Positions 1-7,556 of a stretch of 64,000 bases of DNA are shown one piece after another; position 1 is the first letter of the stretch, and every line of letters begins with the position of its first letter. A program made the translations under genes and the position numbers. Below the pieces are notes generated by a model. It was not told where the DNA came from and did not search any database. It saw only the letters and a program-made list of their open reading frames with translations. The stretch is from an uncultured Bacteroidales bacterium (GTDB lineage Bacteria > Bacteroidota > Bacteroidia > Bacteroidales > Paludibacteraceae): the NCBI GenBank assembly GCA_902799555.1, contig CADCBB010000011.1, positions 1-64,000 on the forward strand, given 5' to 3'.

Positions 1-1546
1 GAACGATGATGTCAGCGAACTTACCACGACCACCGGACTGTTTCTTATAAACCTCACGCAACTCAACCGGAGCACTGATTGCCTCACGGTAAGCCACTTG
101 CGGACGACCTTGGTTACACTCCACCTTGAACTCACGTTTCAGACGGTCGATGATGATCTCCAAGTGGAGCTCACCCATACCCGAGATAACGGTCTGACCC
201 GTTTGCTCGTCAGTCTTAACGGTGAACGTCGGGTCCTCTTCGGCCAACTTAGCCAAACCTACACCCAGCTTGTCGAGGTCCGCCTGGCTCTTCGGCTCAA
301 CGGAGATACCGATCACCGGTGCCGGGAACTCGATCGACTCGAGTACGATAGGCTTGTTCTCGTCGCACAACGTATCGCCCGTGCGTATATCCTTAAATCC
401 TACGCCCGCGCCTATATCGCCCGCGAGAATAGTCTCCACCGGATTCTGGTGGTTCGAGTGCATCTGGAAGATACGGCTGATACGCTCTTTCTTACCCGAA
501 CGCGGGTTGTAAACGTACGAACCTGCATCGAGGTGACCCGAGTAAACGCGGAAGTAGCACAGACGACCTACATACGGGTCGGTAGCGATCTTGAAGGCCA
601 ATGCGCAGAGCGGATCTGCATCATCCGGGTGACGCTCTTCTTCTGCGTCGGTGTTCGGGTTGGTACCGTTGATCACCGGAGTGTCGAGCGGACTCGGCAG
701 GTATGCACAGACAGCGTCGAGCATCGTCTGTACACCTTTATTCTTGAACGAAGAACCGCAGATTACCGGGAAGATCTTCATCGCCAGCGTACCCTTGCGG
801 ATAGCTACACGGATCTCATCCTCAGTGATGGTCGAAGGATCGTCGAAGTATTTCTCCATCAGCGTGTCGTCGAACTCCGATACCGTCTCCAGCATCTTAT
901 CGCGCCACTCCTCTGCTTCAGCTACCAAGTTCGCAGGGATCTCTTCCTCTACGTACTCAGCGCCCATCGTCTCGTCGTGCCACAGGATCGCTTTCATCTT
1001 CACGAGGTCAACGACACCCTTGAAGGTCTCCTCAGCACCGATAGGAATCTGGATAGGACACGGAGTCGCACCGAGTACTTCCTTGATCTGACGAACTACG
1101 TCGAAGAAGTTAGCACCACTACGGTCCATCTTGTTCACGTAGCACAAACGCGGTACATTATATTTATCAGCCTGACGCCAAACGGTCTCACTCTGCGGCT
1201 GTACACCACCTACCGAGCACAGTGCCATCACAGCACCATCCAAGATACGAAGCGAACGCTCTACCTCAACGGTAAAGTCCACGTGCCCCGGAGTGTCAAT
1301 CAGGTTGATCTTATATTTGTTACCTGCGTAGTTCCAGAAAGTCGTCGTTGCAGCGGAGGTGATAGTGATACCACGCTCTTGCTCCTGAACCATCCAGTCC
1401 ATCGTAGCCGCACCATCGTGCACCTCACCGATCTTGTGGGTCAGACCCGTGTAGAACAGGATACGCTCTGACGTCGTCGTCTTACCCGCATCGATGTGCG
1501 CCATAATACCGATGTTACGGTTTAATTTCAAATCATGTTTTGCCAT
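1..1546 (-). CDS. fusA: Elongation factor G, C-terminus cut by window edge
   Basis: EF-G is the GTPase that drives ribosomal translocation and, with RRF, ribosome recycling in the cytoplasm. About 515 N-terminal residues are visible, reading from an ATG at 1546 that opens [20 protein letters not shown]. The P-loop AHIDAGKTT lies at residues 16-24, followed by the DTPGHVD and NKMD G-motifs and then domain II and III sequence, with high identity to standard bacterial EF-G. The reading frame is still open at base 1, so the gene is partial here only because of the window. It is the last of three genes in the order rpsL-rpsG-fusA, the classical str operon. A heptad repeat array separates it from rpsG. 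Identification is secure. Confidence 0.97.
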   Translation of the reverse strand, partial: MAKHDLKLNRNIGIMAHIDAGKTTTSERILFYTGLTHKIGEVHDGAATMDWMVQEQERGITITSAATTTFWNYAGNKYKINLIDTPGHVDFTVEVERSLRILDGAVMALCSVGGVQPQSETVWRQADKYNVPRLCYVNKMDRSGANFFDVVRQIKEVLGATPCPIQIPIGAEETFKGVVDLVKMKAILWHDETMGAEYVEEEIPANLVAEAEEWRDKMLETVSEFDDTLMEKYFDDPSTITEDEIRVAIRKGTLAMKIFPVICGSSFKNKGVQTMLDAVCAYLPSPLDTPVINGTNPNTDAEEERHPDDADPLCALAFKIATDPYVGRLCYFRVYSGHLDAGSYVYNPRSGKKERISRIFQMHSNHQNPVETILAGDIGAGVGFKDIRTGDTLCDENKPIVLESIEFPAPVIGISVEPKSQADLDKLGVGLAKLAEEDPTFTVKTDEQTGQTVISGMGELHLEIIIDRLKREFKVECNQGRPQVAYREAISAPVELREVYKKQSGGRGKFADIIV

Positions 1547-1571
1547 AATTGTCTTTCCAATCTTTTTTGTA

Positions 1572-1611
1572 AAATCTCAAATCTTAAATCTTAAATTTGA
1601 AATTTGAAATC
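1572..1611. repeat. Heptad repeat between fusA and rpsG
   Basis: Degenerate 7-nt tandem units (aaatctc, aaatctt, aaatctt, aaatttg, aaatttg) run up to and into the stop codon of rpsG. The last 19 bases (1593-1611) are identical to 2018-2036 on the other side of rpsG. Confidence 0.85.
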
Positions 1612-2011
1612 AGAAGCGGAAATGAGCGAAAGCTCTGTTCGCTTCTGCCATTCTATGCATATCCTCTTTACGCTTGAACGCACCACCTTGGTTGTTGAAC
1701 GCATCCATGATCTCTGCAGCGAGTTTCTCAGCCATCGAGTGGCCACCGCGCTTGCGTGCGAATGCGATCATGTTCTTCATTGCGATGCTCTCCTTGCGGT
1801 CAGCACGGATCTCGGTCGGCACCTGGAAGGTTGCACCACCGATACGCTTCGATTTAACCTCTACCAACGGGGTGATGTTATCGAGAGCCTGCTTCCAGAT
1901 ATCCAGAGCAGCCTTCTCCTCACCCTTCATTTTGTTCTCTACTACGCCGAGTGCGCTGTAGAACACACCATATGCGGTGTTTTTCTTACCATCGAGCATC
2001 AGGTGGTTCAC
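1610..2011 (-). CDS. rpsG: 30S ribosomal protein S7, N-terminally shortened, GTG start
   Basis: S7 nucleates assembly of the 30S head and contacts the mRNA exit and E site. The visible 133 residues match bacterial S7 from the conserved [13 protein letters not shown] through the C-terminal [14 protein letters not shown]. Bacterial S7 is normally about 156-158 residues, and the usual basic start with its RKAKPKKR-like segment and about 25 residues is absent. The first possible start is a GTG at 2011 coding the V of the normal VNHLM. An in-frame stop lies at 2036-2038, and no other frame upstream to about 2130 encodes the missing part. The lost segment is replaced by a heptad repeat. This may be real truncation, a non-standard start, or an assembly error. 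The family call is certain and the 5' structure is not. Confidence 0.9.
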   Translation of the reverse strand: MNHLMLDGKKNTAYGVFYSALGVVENKMKGEEKAALDIWKQALDNITPLVEVKSKRIGGATFQVPTEIRADRKESIAMKNMIAFARKRGGHSMAEKLAAEIMDAFNNQGGAFKRKEDMHRMAEANRAFAHFRF

Positions 2012-2036
2012 AATTTGAAATTTGAAATTTGAAATC
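2012..2036. repeat. Heptad repeat abutting the rpsG start
   Basis: Units of aaatttg sit directly upstream of the GTG start, where the S7 N-terminus should be encoded. The stretch 2018-2036 is a 19-bp exact direct copy of 1593-1611. Confidence 0.85.
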
Positions 2037-2137
2037 TACGATCCGCTTACTCAACCCTCAACCCATTTCTCGTCCCAAATATGGAACATTTAGTTAATAA
2101 AATTCAGAGCTTAACTGATTTTTGTTGATTGTTTGTT

Positions 2138-2206
2138 GCGACTTTGAAACTTTCTACTTTAAACTTTCGAACTTCTCTCAACTCTCAACTTTCAACCCTC
2201 AACTTA
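2138..2206. repeat. Heptad repeats between rpsG and rpsL
   Basis: Two phrases follow each other: actttga/aactttc-like units, then ctctcaa, ctctcaa, ctttcaa, ccctcaa. They fill the spacer up to the rpsL stop codon. Conserved str operons usually have a short spacer at this junction. Confidence 0.75.
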
Positions 2207-2584
2207 TTTCTTAGCTTTCGGACGCTTAGCTCCGTATTTGGAGCGGCGTTGGAGACGGTTTGCTACACCGGCGGTATCAAGTGTACCACGTACGATGTGA
2301 TAACGTACACCCGGCAGGTCTTTCACACGACCGCCACGTACCATTACGATGCTGTGCTCTTGCAAGTTGTGTCCCTCTCCCGGGATGTAAGCGTTCACCT
2401 CCTTGGTGTTCGTCAGGCGCACACGGGCAACCTTACGCATCGCGGAGTTAGGTTTCTTCGGGGTCGTTGTGTAAACACGTACACAAACGCCACGACGCTG
2501 CGGACAGCTGTCGAGCGCAGGGCTCTTCGATTTGTCCACCAGTTCTGCTCTTCCTTTTCTAACTAATTGTTGAATTGTAGGCAT
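2204..2584 (-). CDS. rpsL: 30S ribosomal protein S12
   Basis: S12 lies at the decoding centre of the small subunit and controls accuracy. The 126-residue protein opens [12 protein letters not shown] and has full family length. The loop [12 protein letters not shown] carries the lysine equivalent to E. coli Lys43, and [13 protein letters not shown] carries the equivalent of Lys88. Both are the streptomycin-sensitive residues. It is the first gene of the str operon, with a good promoter about 95 nt upstream. Nothing in the protein is unusual. Confidence 0.97.
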   Translation of the reverse strand: MPTIQQLVRKGRAELVDKSKSPALDSCPQRRGVCVRVYTTTPKKPNSAMRKVARVRLTNTKEVNAYIPGEGHNLQEHSIVMVRGGRVKDLPGVRYHIVRGTLDTAGVANRLQRRSKYGAKRPKAKK

Positions 2585-2681
2585 TTTGTTGTTTTAATTT
2601 TTGATGTTTGTTAATTAAATATTCCATGCTTTTTCTATTATATACGCGTGCATGTTGGCACGGTTCGGACGAAAAAGCTTG

Positions 2682-2712
2682 CAAAATTACTACTTTTTTT
2701 TGACATGACCAA
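2682..2712 (-). promoter_or_regulatory. Promoter of the str operon
   Basis: On the minus strand TAATTTTG (2689-2682) lies 20 nt downstream of TTG (2712-2710), matching the Bacteroidota sigma-ABfr form TTG-N20-TAnnTTTG. It leaves a leader of about 95 nt before rpsL. Confidence 0.8.
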
Positions 2713-2782
2713 ATATTTTCTAAAGAAAATGCAAAAAATCTTCATTTTTTTTGATTTTGCAATCTTTGAGTAGCAATTTCAC

Positions 2783-2813
2783 TTGCACATCTCGCAAAAA
2801 AGTTGTACCTTTG
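2783..2813 (+). promoter_or_regulatory. Promoter of the cytidylate kinase-like gene
   Basis: TTG (2783-2785), 20 nt, TACCTTTG (2806-2813). A start codon at 2803 would fall inside the -7 box, which supports the ATG at 2842. The 26 bases 2802-2827 recur exactly, inverted, at 44005-44030. Confidence 0.85.
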
Positions 2814-2841
2814 CGTCAGAATTCCAGTAAAAGCAAAAATC

Positions 2842-3402
2842 ATGGAAAAAAGATTTATTGTTACGATAGGCCGGGAGTTTGGTACCGGCGGACGTAAGAT
2901 AGCCACAGAGTTGGCTCAGTTGTTAGGCGTCAAGTTATACGACCGCCAGTTGTTGGAACCTATCCGCGAGGAACATAACCTGACGCAGGAAGAGGTGGAT
3001 CACATCAAAGCCGTCAAACCGAGTTGGTGGTACGAGAATGTATCGCAAGATTTGTACGACGAGGAGGAAGCTTTGGTGCGCGAGTTGGCGGAGAAAGAAT
3101 CGTGCGTCATCCTCGGCCGTACGGGTTTCCATATCTTCCGCGAGGACGAGCGTGCGTTCAAGGTCTTTCTGATGGCAGAAAAGCCCTTCCGCCGTGACAA
3201 AGTGGCAAGGCGTCTGAACATCAATGAAGGGAGCGCGGATCTGCTGATTGACGAGGTTGATCGCGCCCGCGAGAATTTCACCAAAACCTTCAGCGGCAAG
3301 ACTCGTTACGATGCCCGCAACTACGACCTCGTACTCAACGTCACAGGCTTGGATCCCCTTCAAGTCGCCCGCTTCATCGCTCAGTGCGTCCAAAGCCGTT
3401 AG
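2842..3402 (+). CDS. Cytidylate kinase-like P-loop protein
   Basis: The 186-residue protein opens MEKRFIVTIGREFGTGGRKIA. Its glycine-rich P-loop GREFGTGGRKI at residues 9-19 is typical of the cytidylate-kinase-like family found widely in Bacteroidota next to canonical Cmk. Members resemble nucleoside monophosphate kinases, but their substrate is not well established. A central ESCVILGRTGFHIF segment and the basic KPFRRDKVARR lid-like helix also fit the family. The ATG at 2842 is preferred over an in-frame TTG at 2803 because the promoter overlaps the latter. The gene is monocistronic and ends before a hairpin-rich gap. Fold confidence is high; the precise substrate is an inference. Confidence 0.85.
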   Translation: MEKRFIVTIGREFGTGGRKIATELAQLLGVKLYDRQLLEPIREEHNLTQEEVDHIKAVKPSWWYENVSQDLYDEEEALVRELAEKESCVILGRTGFHIFREDERAFKVFLMAEKPFRRDKVARRLNINEGSADLLIDEVDRARENFTKTFSGKTRYDARNYDLVLNVTGLDPLQVARFIAQCVQSR

Positions 3403-3418
3403 ACTCGCAACAAACTAT

Positions 3419-3591
3419 CGATTTGGCTGAGTTTGAATATCGAAATTCAGCCAAATTGAAGAAAAAATCGCCGATTTGGCTGAGTTTGGGTTCTTTAATC
3501 AGCGGATTTTAGGCAAAACAATACAATTTCCGCTGATTAAGGAATACATTGCCCGCGAAACCAATAGGTTTTTCGCACTTTTCGCGGGCAA
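3419..3591. repeat. Array of three perfect inverted repeats
   Basis: Three stems stand in a row: ATTTGGCTGA 3421-3430 with 3447-3456, TTAATCAGCGGA 3495-3506 with 3529-3540, and TTGCCCGCGAAA 3549-3560 with 3580-3591. The 17-bp string starting CGATTTGGCTGAG is directly repeated at 3419-3435 and 3472-3488. The first stem could end cytidylate kinase transcripts. No gene is visible in this gap. Confidence 0.8.
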
Positions 3592-3595
3592 AGTC

Positions 3596-3625
3596 TTGCA
3601 TATGTCAGATTTTTTAGTACCTTTG
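3596..3625 (+). promoter_or_regulatory. Orphan promoter in the gap
   Basis: TTG (3596-3598), 19 nt, TACCTTTG (3618-3625) with the extended TTGCATATGTCA context seen at other strong promoters here. No plus-strand gene follows; the next plus-strand gene starts at 6435. Confidence 0.7.
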
Positions 3626-3629
3626 CGCC

Positions 3630-3749
3630 CGATTTCAGTTATTTCCATTTTGGAAAGTACTCGAAATCCAACCTGTGCAAAAAATGCACAAGTTCGAACT
3701 CTTGCAAAAAATGCAACAGAAAAATCGCTCAAATCGGGCGATTTTTCTG
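3630..3749 (+). ncRNA. Candidate small RNA with terminal hairpin
   Basis: Starting just after the orphan promoter, about 120 nt fold into small stems: TGTGCA 3674-3679 with TGCACA 3685-3690, the palindrome AGTTCGAACT 3691-3700, and TTGCA 3702-3706 with TGCAA 3712-3716. The last stem is 12 bp, CAGAAAAATCGC 3717-3728 with 3738-3749, and overlaps the 3' end of the amylase gene on the other strand. No ORF of note is present. Transcription is inferred from the promoter. No known RNA family was recognised. Confidence 0.45.
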
Positions 3750-6290
3750 TGTTTGGTTGCCATGCATGTCGTAGATGGTGCCGTCGGGAAGCGCGATGTA
3801 TAGGATTCCGTTGATGAGCATCTTGCGATTCTGCTGTAGTTCGTTCGGTGTCTCGATGGACATAGGCTCGCAGAGCGTGGTGACGGGAGAGGTGGGTTGG
3901 ATCGATCCTTTGTTGGCGCCGGCATAGAGATATTGGTTGCGATAGACGAGGTCGGGCGTCTGGTTGCCGCTGCCGTCATTCCAGATGATTTTCCATGAGT
4001 CGTCTATCTCTGCCGCCTCAGCCGGTACGACGAACTTATAGGTATCGTTGCCAAGCGCCGTGGCTTTCTTGCCGGGCCAGCCGCCGCATACCTGCACGGT
4101 ATGACCGGTTCCGGTATGCCAGATGTAACAGTTGATCGCATTGCCGAAATCACTCGATTTGGTGAAGAACACCGCCCGTTCGTCGGCGTCCGTCAGACAA
4201 GGCGCAACAGGGTCGGTCGGATCGGTGCCGCCAGGATTACCCGGATCATCGGTCAGTTCCATCTCCGTGCCGTCCCATGTGGGGTTGGGGATGGTGCGCG
4301 GCGTAGCGGTGTAGAGGTATTTGCCGTCCTCGCCTATCTTACCGGGCGCAGGCGTCAGGTCCGTGGAGAGGACATAGACGCGCAGGTTACCCTTACCGGA
4401 GCATGTGGCGGACAGTTTGCCGTTCGTGACGGTTTGGATGTCGCCCGTCACGCAATCGGTATAGGTGCCGTTGGGGATGCCGGAGAAAGTGGCATTGCCG
4501 CTGATGCAGACGAGGGCATAGCTGTCGGTCGTGGCATCGGTGTAGCGGCGCTTGAAAGCAAACGAGCCGGAACAGCCTTCGACCGAATACTGCCCTTTGC
4601 GCAGCGCGGGAACGGCCATACGGATCTTGCTCAAGCGCTGTATATGTTGCGCAAGCGGATGGGAGAGAGACGCCGCCAAATTGCCCGTAGCGTCGCTGTA
4701 TTCGGCAAAATCGGTCGTCTGGACCGAACCTTTGATATACCCGCCGAAATAAGCCCGGCCGGATTCCTGCAAAGCGATATTCGTTCCTTGGTCAATGAGC
4801 TTACCCTTCTGAAACTCGACCTCCGAACCGTAGTAGAGACAAGGGATGCCGCGGTGGGTGAACATGAGCGAGAGGTTCTCCGCCCAGGTGTCCTGCGGCT
4901 TGTTAAATCGCTCTCTTTGCACCTCATCCGGCGCATAGTCATGCGAATCGACATAGACCACATTCCATGTCGCATCGTTGTAGTACTTGTCGTTCGCCGG
5001 TTTGGCGATGTTCCATGCGCCCGAAGCACTGGCGAAATTCCAATGCACGGGAAAATCGATCACATGCAGCCCGGAGGCGTTGGTATAGTCGGGCGTGTGG
5101 TAGTCATTACCGCTAAGCAAGGCGTTCTGCGAAGTAGGTTGTCCGGACAAGCCGCCGAAATCGTCGGTTGCCTGCTGCCAGCACGATTGCCAGTTGGTAT
5201 GCGAGGTGCAGCCGGATCCCTCCATCTCGACGAGGTTATCCCACGAGGCAGGGTTATCGTCCCACGGATAATCGGTAGACTCCGCCCAGGTGTAGTAGAA
5301 AGGCGAGAGGTTGGCATGCTCGCGATAGAGGATGGAGCTATACCGCGCGCACACCTCCGCGAACATATAGAATGGCGTACCGCCGCGCTTGCTGCTGGCC
5401 GCTTCGCCTGCGGCGATGAAAGCCGGGATGAAGGCCTTGTTGAAGGTCAAGCGGGGTATATGGCCGCCGGTATCGATACGGAAACCGTCCACGCCCATAT
5501 TGATGAAGGTGGTGTAGCATTGGATGAGGTAGTTATAGACGGCAGGGTTCTCCGTATTGAGGTCCACACAGTCGCCGGCTATCTGGGCGAACCAGCGGTT
5601 GGGTTCATCCCAGTTGAAGTTCCCGTAATGGTGCCAGTAGTTATGCGTGTCGTAGTTGACACCGGTGGTGTTCTTCATCTGCGAGAGGCGCGCCGAGTAC
5701 TGCTGCGAACCGGCCAGGTCGGCGTAGTTATCGGGCAGTTTGCCGCCTTGCGACTGCGTGAACGGCACCATACAATCGTCGGCGGAACGCTGGTCGGCCG
5801 ACCAATCGCGCTCAAACAACTTACACAAGTTGCCTTCGCCGAAATTGCCGGTATGGTTCAGCACGATATCCAAGATGATCTTCATCCCGCGTGCATGCGC
5901 CTCGTCAATCACCGTTTGGAAACTCACGCCTTCGGACTCGTGGCGATGATCGACCTTGGAGAAATCCGAAGCGTGATAGCCATGATAGTCATAGCCCAAA
6001 GCGTTCTCCACGATGGGCGTGATCCAGATGGCGGTGAAGCCCAAGGCTTTGATATAATCCATTTTCTCGATGAGGCCCTTGAAGTCCCCGCGCCAAGCGG
6101 GATCGCCGGCGTTGCGCGATTGGTTATCCCAACACTGCGTATTATTCGTCGGATCGCCGTCGTAGAAGCGCGTAGGCAGCAGGAAATAGATCTGCTCATC
6201 GCGGAAATCGGTTCGCGAGGGATAGAAGGTGACGGCCATCAAATGGATCGAAGCCAGCAGGCTAAGGGAAAGAAGAAGGTACTTTTTCAT
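3729..6290 (-). CDS. Secreted alpha-amylase, GH13 family
   Basis: An endo-acting starch hydrolase, probably exported to the cell surface or outside. The start at 6290 gives a signal peptide (MKKYLLLSLSLLASIHLMA); an upstream in-frame ATG at 6359 lies beyond the promoter. GH13 landmarks appear in order: GFTAIWITPIVENA, DIVLNHTGNF (region I), DGFRIDTGGH (region II with the nucleophile Asp), FAEV (region III, Glu) and YVDSHDY (region IV). After the barrel come a beta-sandwich and a starch-binding-like module near residues 715-800 with aromatic residues (CYIWHTGTGH, GGWPG, WKIIWNDGSG). The C-terminal ILYIALPDGTIYDMHG resembles short surface-sorting tails of Bacteroidales proteins. No sus-type genes are adjacent. 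The 3' end overlaps the small-RNA candidate. Confidence 0.92.
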   Translation of the reverse strand: MKKYLLLSLSLLASIHLMAVTFYPSRTDFRDEQIYFLLPTRFYDGDPTNNTQCWDNQSRNAGDPAWRGDFKGLIEKMDYIKALGFTAIWITPIVENALGYDYHGYHASDFSKVDHRHESEGVSFQTVIDEAHARGMKIILDIVLNHTGNFGEGNLCKLFERDWSADQRSADDCMVPFTQSQGGKLPDNYADLAGSQQYSARLSQMKNTTGVNYDTHNYWHHYGNFNWDEPNRWFAQIAGDCVDLNTENPAVYNYLIQCYTTFINMGVDGFRIDTGGHIPRLTFNKAFIPAFIAAGEAASSKRGGTPFYMFAEVCARYSSILYREHANLSPFYYTWAESTDYPWDDNPASWDNLVEMEGSGCTSHTNWQSCWQQATDDFGGLSGQPTSQNALLSGNDYHTPDYTNASGLHVIDFPVHWNFASASGAWNIAKPANDKYYNDATWNVVYVDSHDYAPDEVQRERFNKPQDTWAENLSLMFTHRGIPCLYYGSEVEFQKGKLIDQGTNIALQESGRAYFGGYIKGSVQTTDFAEYSDATGNLAASLSHPLAQHIQRLSKIRMAVPALRKGQYSVEGCSGSFAFKRRYTDATTDSYALVCISGNATFSGIPNGTYTDCVTGDIQTVTNGKLSATCSGKGNLRVYVLSTDLTPAPGKIGEDGKYLYTATPRTIPNPTWDGTEMELTDDPGNPGGTDPTDPVAPCLTDADERAVFFTKSSDFGNAINCYIWHTGTGHTVQVCGGWPGKKATALGNDTYKFVVPAEAAEIDDSWKIIWNDGSGNQTPDLVYRNQYLYAGANKGSIQPTSPVTTLCEPMSIETPNELQQNRKMLINGILYIALPDGTIYDMHGNQTQKNRPI

Positions 6291-6314
6291 GATCGGTATT
6301 AGCTTTTTAGGCTG

Positions 6315-6345
6315 CAAAATTACAAAAAAGAAATGATATCTGCAA
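6315..6345 (-). promoter_or_regulatory. Amylase promoter
   Basis: Minus strand TAATTTTG (6322-6315) with TTG at 6345-6343, spacer 20 nt. It leaves a leader of about 20 nt before the ATG at 6290. Confidence 0.8.
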
Positions 6346-6351
6346 ATTTTT

Positions 6352-6382
6352 TTGCACATGTCCTAAAATTTTTGTATCTTTG
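6352..6382 (+). promoter_or_regulatory. Efflux operon promoter
   Basis: TTG (6352-6354), 20 nt, TATCTTTG (6375-6382). It is back-to-back with the amylase promoter, so the two units share a compact divergent control region. No obvious repressor operator or repressor gene is adjacent. Confidence 0.8.
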
Positions 6383-6402
6383 CACGCAAAATCGTGCAAT
6401 AA

Positions 6403-6432
6403 AGTGAAAAGTGAAAAATAAAAAGTGAAAGG
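6403..6432. repeat. Heptad repeat in the efflux operon leader
   Basis: Units gtgaaaa, gtgaaaa, ataaaaa, gtgaaag lie immediately before the start codon of the adaptor gene. Confidence 0.75.
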
Positions 6433-6434
6433 AT

Positions 6435-7514
6435 ATGAAAAACAAACATCTCTATTTTCTTTTGGCTGCAGCGCTTCTCACAGGCTGCGGCGGCGATGTA
6501 CCGCAGGCGGTACAGACCTCGTATCAGACGATGACAATCAGCAAGAGCGACATCTCCGTGCCGCTGAAGTACAGTGCGACCTTGAAGGGCACGTCGGACG
6601 TGACGATCACGCCGCAGGTGAGCGGGCAGTTGATGGAGGTATGCATCACGGAGGGTCAGCAGGTGAAGAAAGGCGACGTGCTCTTCCGTATCGACAGCCG
6701 TAACGCGGAGTTGGAGTTGGAGTCCGCCGAGGCGAACCTGCTGGCGGCTTTAGCGCAAGAAAGCAGCGCCAAACTGGAGTACGAGAGTAACAAGAACCTG
6801 TACGAGAAGAAGATCGTGAGCAAGTATCTGCTGGACAACGCCGAGAACCAGTACAAGCAGGCGCAAGCCTCCGCGGCGCAGGCCAGAGCAGCGGCGAACC
6901 GCGCGCGTGTGAACTTGGGTTTCTGCACCATCACTTCGCCCGTGAACGGCGTGATCGGTTCGATCCCCGTCTATGCCGGTGATCAGGTGTCGTTGGGCAC
7001 GTATCTGACGATGGTGAGCGGCAACGCGAAGATGCACGCCGAGTTCTCCGTCAGCGAGTCGGTCCTGGAGGAGCGTGCTAACGGGGAGGCAGATGACTCG
7101 CTGGATAATCTCCCTGATGTCACGTTCTTCTTCAAGAACGGATCGGAGTACCCCTTGAAAGGTCGCATCACGAGTGTCACCGGCACGGTGGACCGTACGA
7201 CGGGTACGCTGACCTGCAAGGCCACCTTCCCCAACCCCGACGGCGGACTCTATTCGGGTGTGCAAGGCATGGTGGTGATTCCGTTTGACGTGCAGGACGT
7301 GATGGTCGTTCCGCAGAACGCCGTCGTACGTCTGCAGAGCAAGAGCCTGGTGTACAAAGTAGGTGCAGACAGCTGTGCGTACAGCACGATCGTAGAGACG
7401 GTTAATTTCAGTTCGGAGCGCGACCTGATCGTCACCAAGGGTCTCGAAGTAGGCGACGTGATCGTCACAGAGGGAGCAAACAACTTAGTTGAAGGACAGC
7501 GTGTTCTTTTTTAA
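6435..7514 (+). CDS. RND efflux periplasmic adaptor lipoprotein (AcrA/MexA type)
   Basis: The membrane-fusion subunit that couples an inner-membrane RND pump to the outer-membrane channel. The 359-residue protein starts with a lipoprotein signal ending in the lipobox LTGC, so Cys19 is probably lipidated. A biotinyl-lipoyl-like half motif (VSGQLMEVCITEGQQVKKGDVLF, here split) is followed by a long alpha hairpin rich in Ala, Glu and Gln (residues about 95-155), the second lipoyl half (SPVNGVIGSIPVYAGDQV) and beta-barrel domains. It is first in a three-gene operon whose pump and channel follow. The substrate cannot be read from sequence; multidrug, bile or detergent export is typical of the family. 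Confidence 0.93.
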   Translation: MKNKHLYFLLAAALLTGCGGDVPQAVQTSYQTMTISKSDISVPLKYSATLKGTSDVTITPQVSGQLMEVCITEGQQVKKGDVLFRIDSRNAELELESAEANLLAALAQESSAKLEYESNKNLYEKKIVSKYLLDNAENQYKQAQASAAQARAAANRARVNLGFCTITSPVNGVIGSIPVYAGDQVSLGTYLTMVSGNAKMHAEFSVSESVLEERANGEADDSLDNLPDVTFFFKNGSEYPLKGRITSVTGTVDRTTGTLTCKATFPNPDGGLYSGVQGMVVIPFDVQDVMVVPQNAVVRLQSKSLVYKVGADSCAYSTIVETVNFSSERDLIVTKGLEVGDVIVTEGANNLVEGQRVLF

Positions 7515-7552
7515 TCGTCATGACGTCATGACGTTATAACGTTATAACGAAA
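7515..7552. repeat. Octamer-like repeat between adaptor and pump genes
   Basis: Overlapping tgacgtca/tgacgtta and cgttataa units form a near-palindromic spacer. A related phrase occurs at 12957-12991. Confidence 0.7.
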
Positions 7553-7556
7553 TAAG

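Noticed and set aside
98-1471. Long plus-strand open frame of 457 codons
   Set aside because: It is the antisense of fusA, whose conserved GTPase motifs are on the minus strand; the plus-strand product has no recognisable domain.
4101-6302. Plus-strand open frame of 733 codons
   Set aside because: It lies entirely opposite the amylase gene, which has all GH13 motifs and a promoter. The open frame follows from codon composition.
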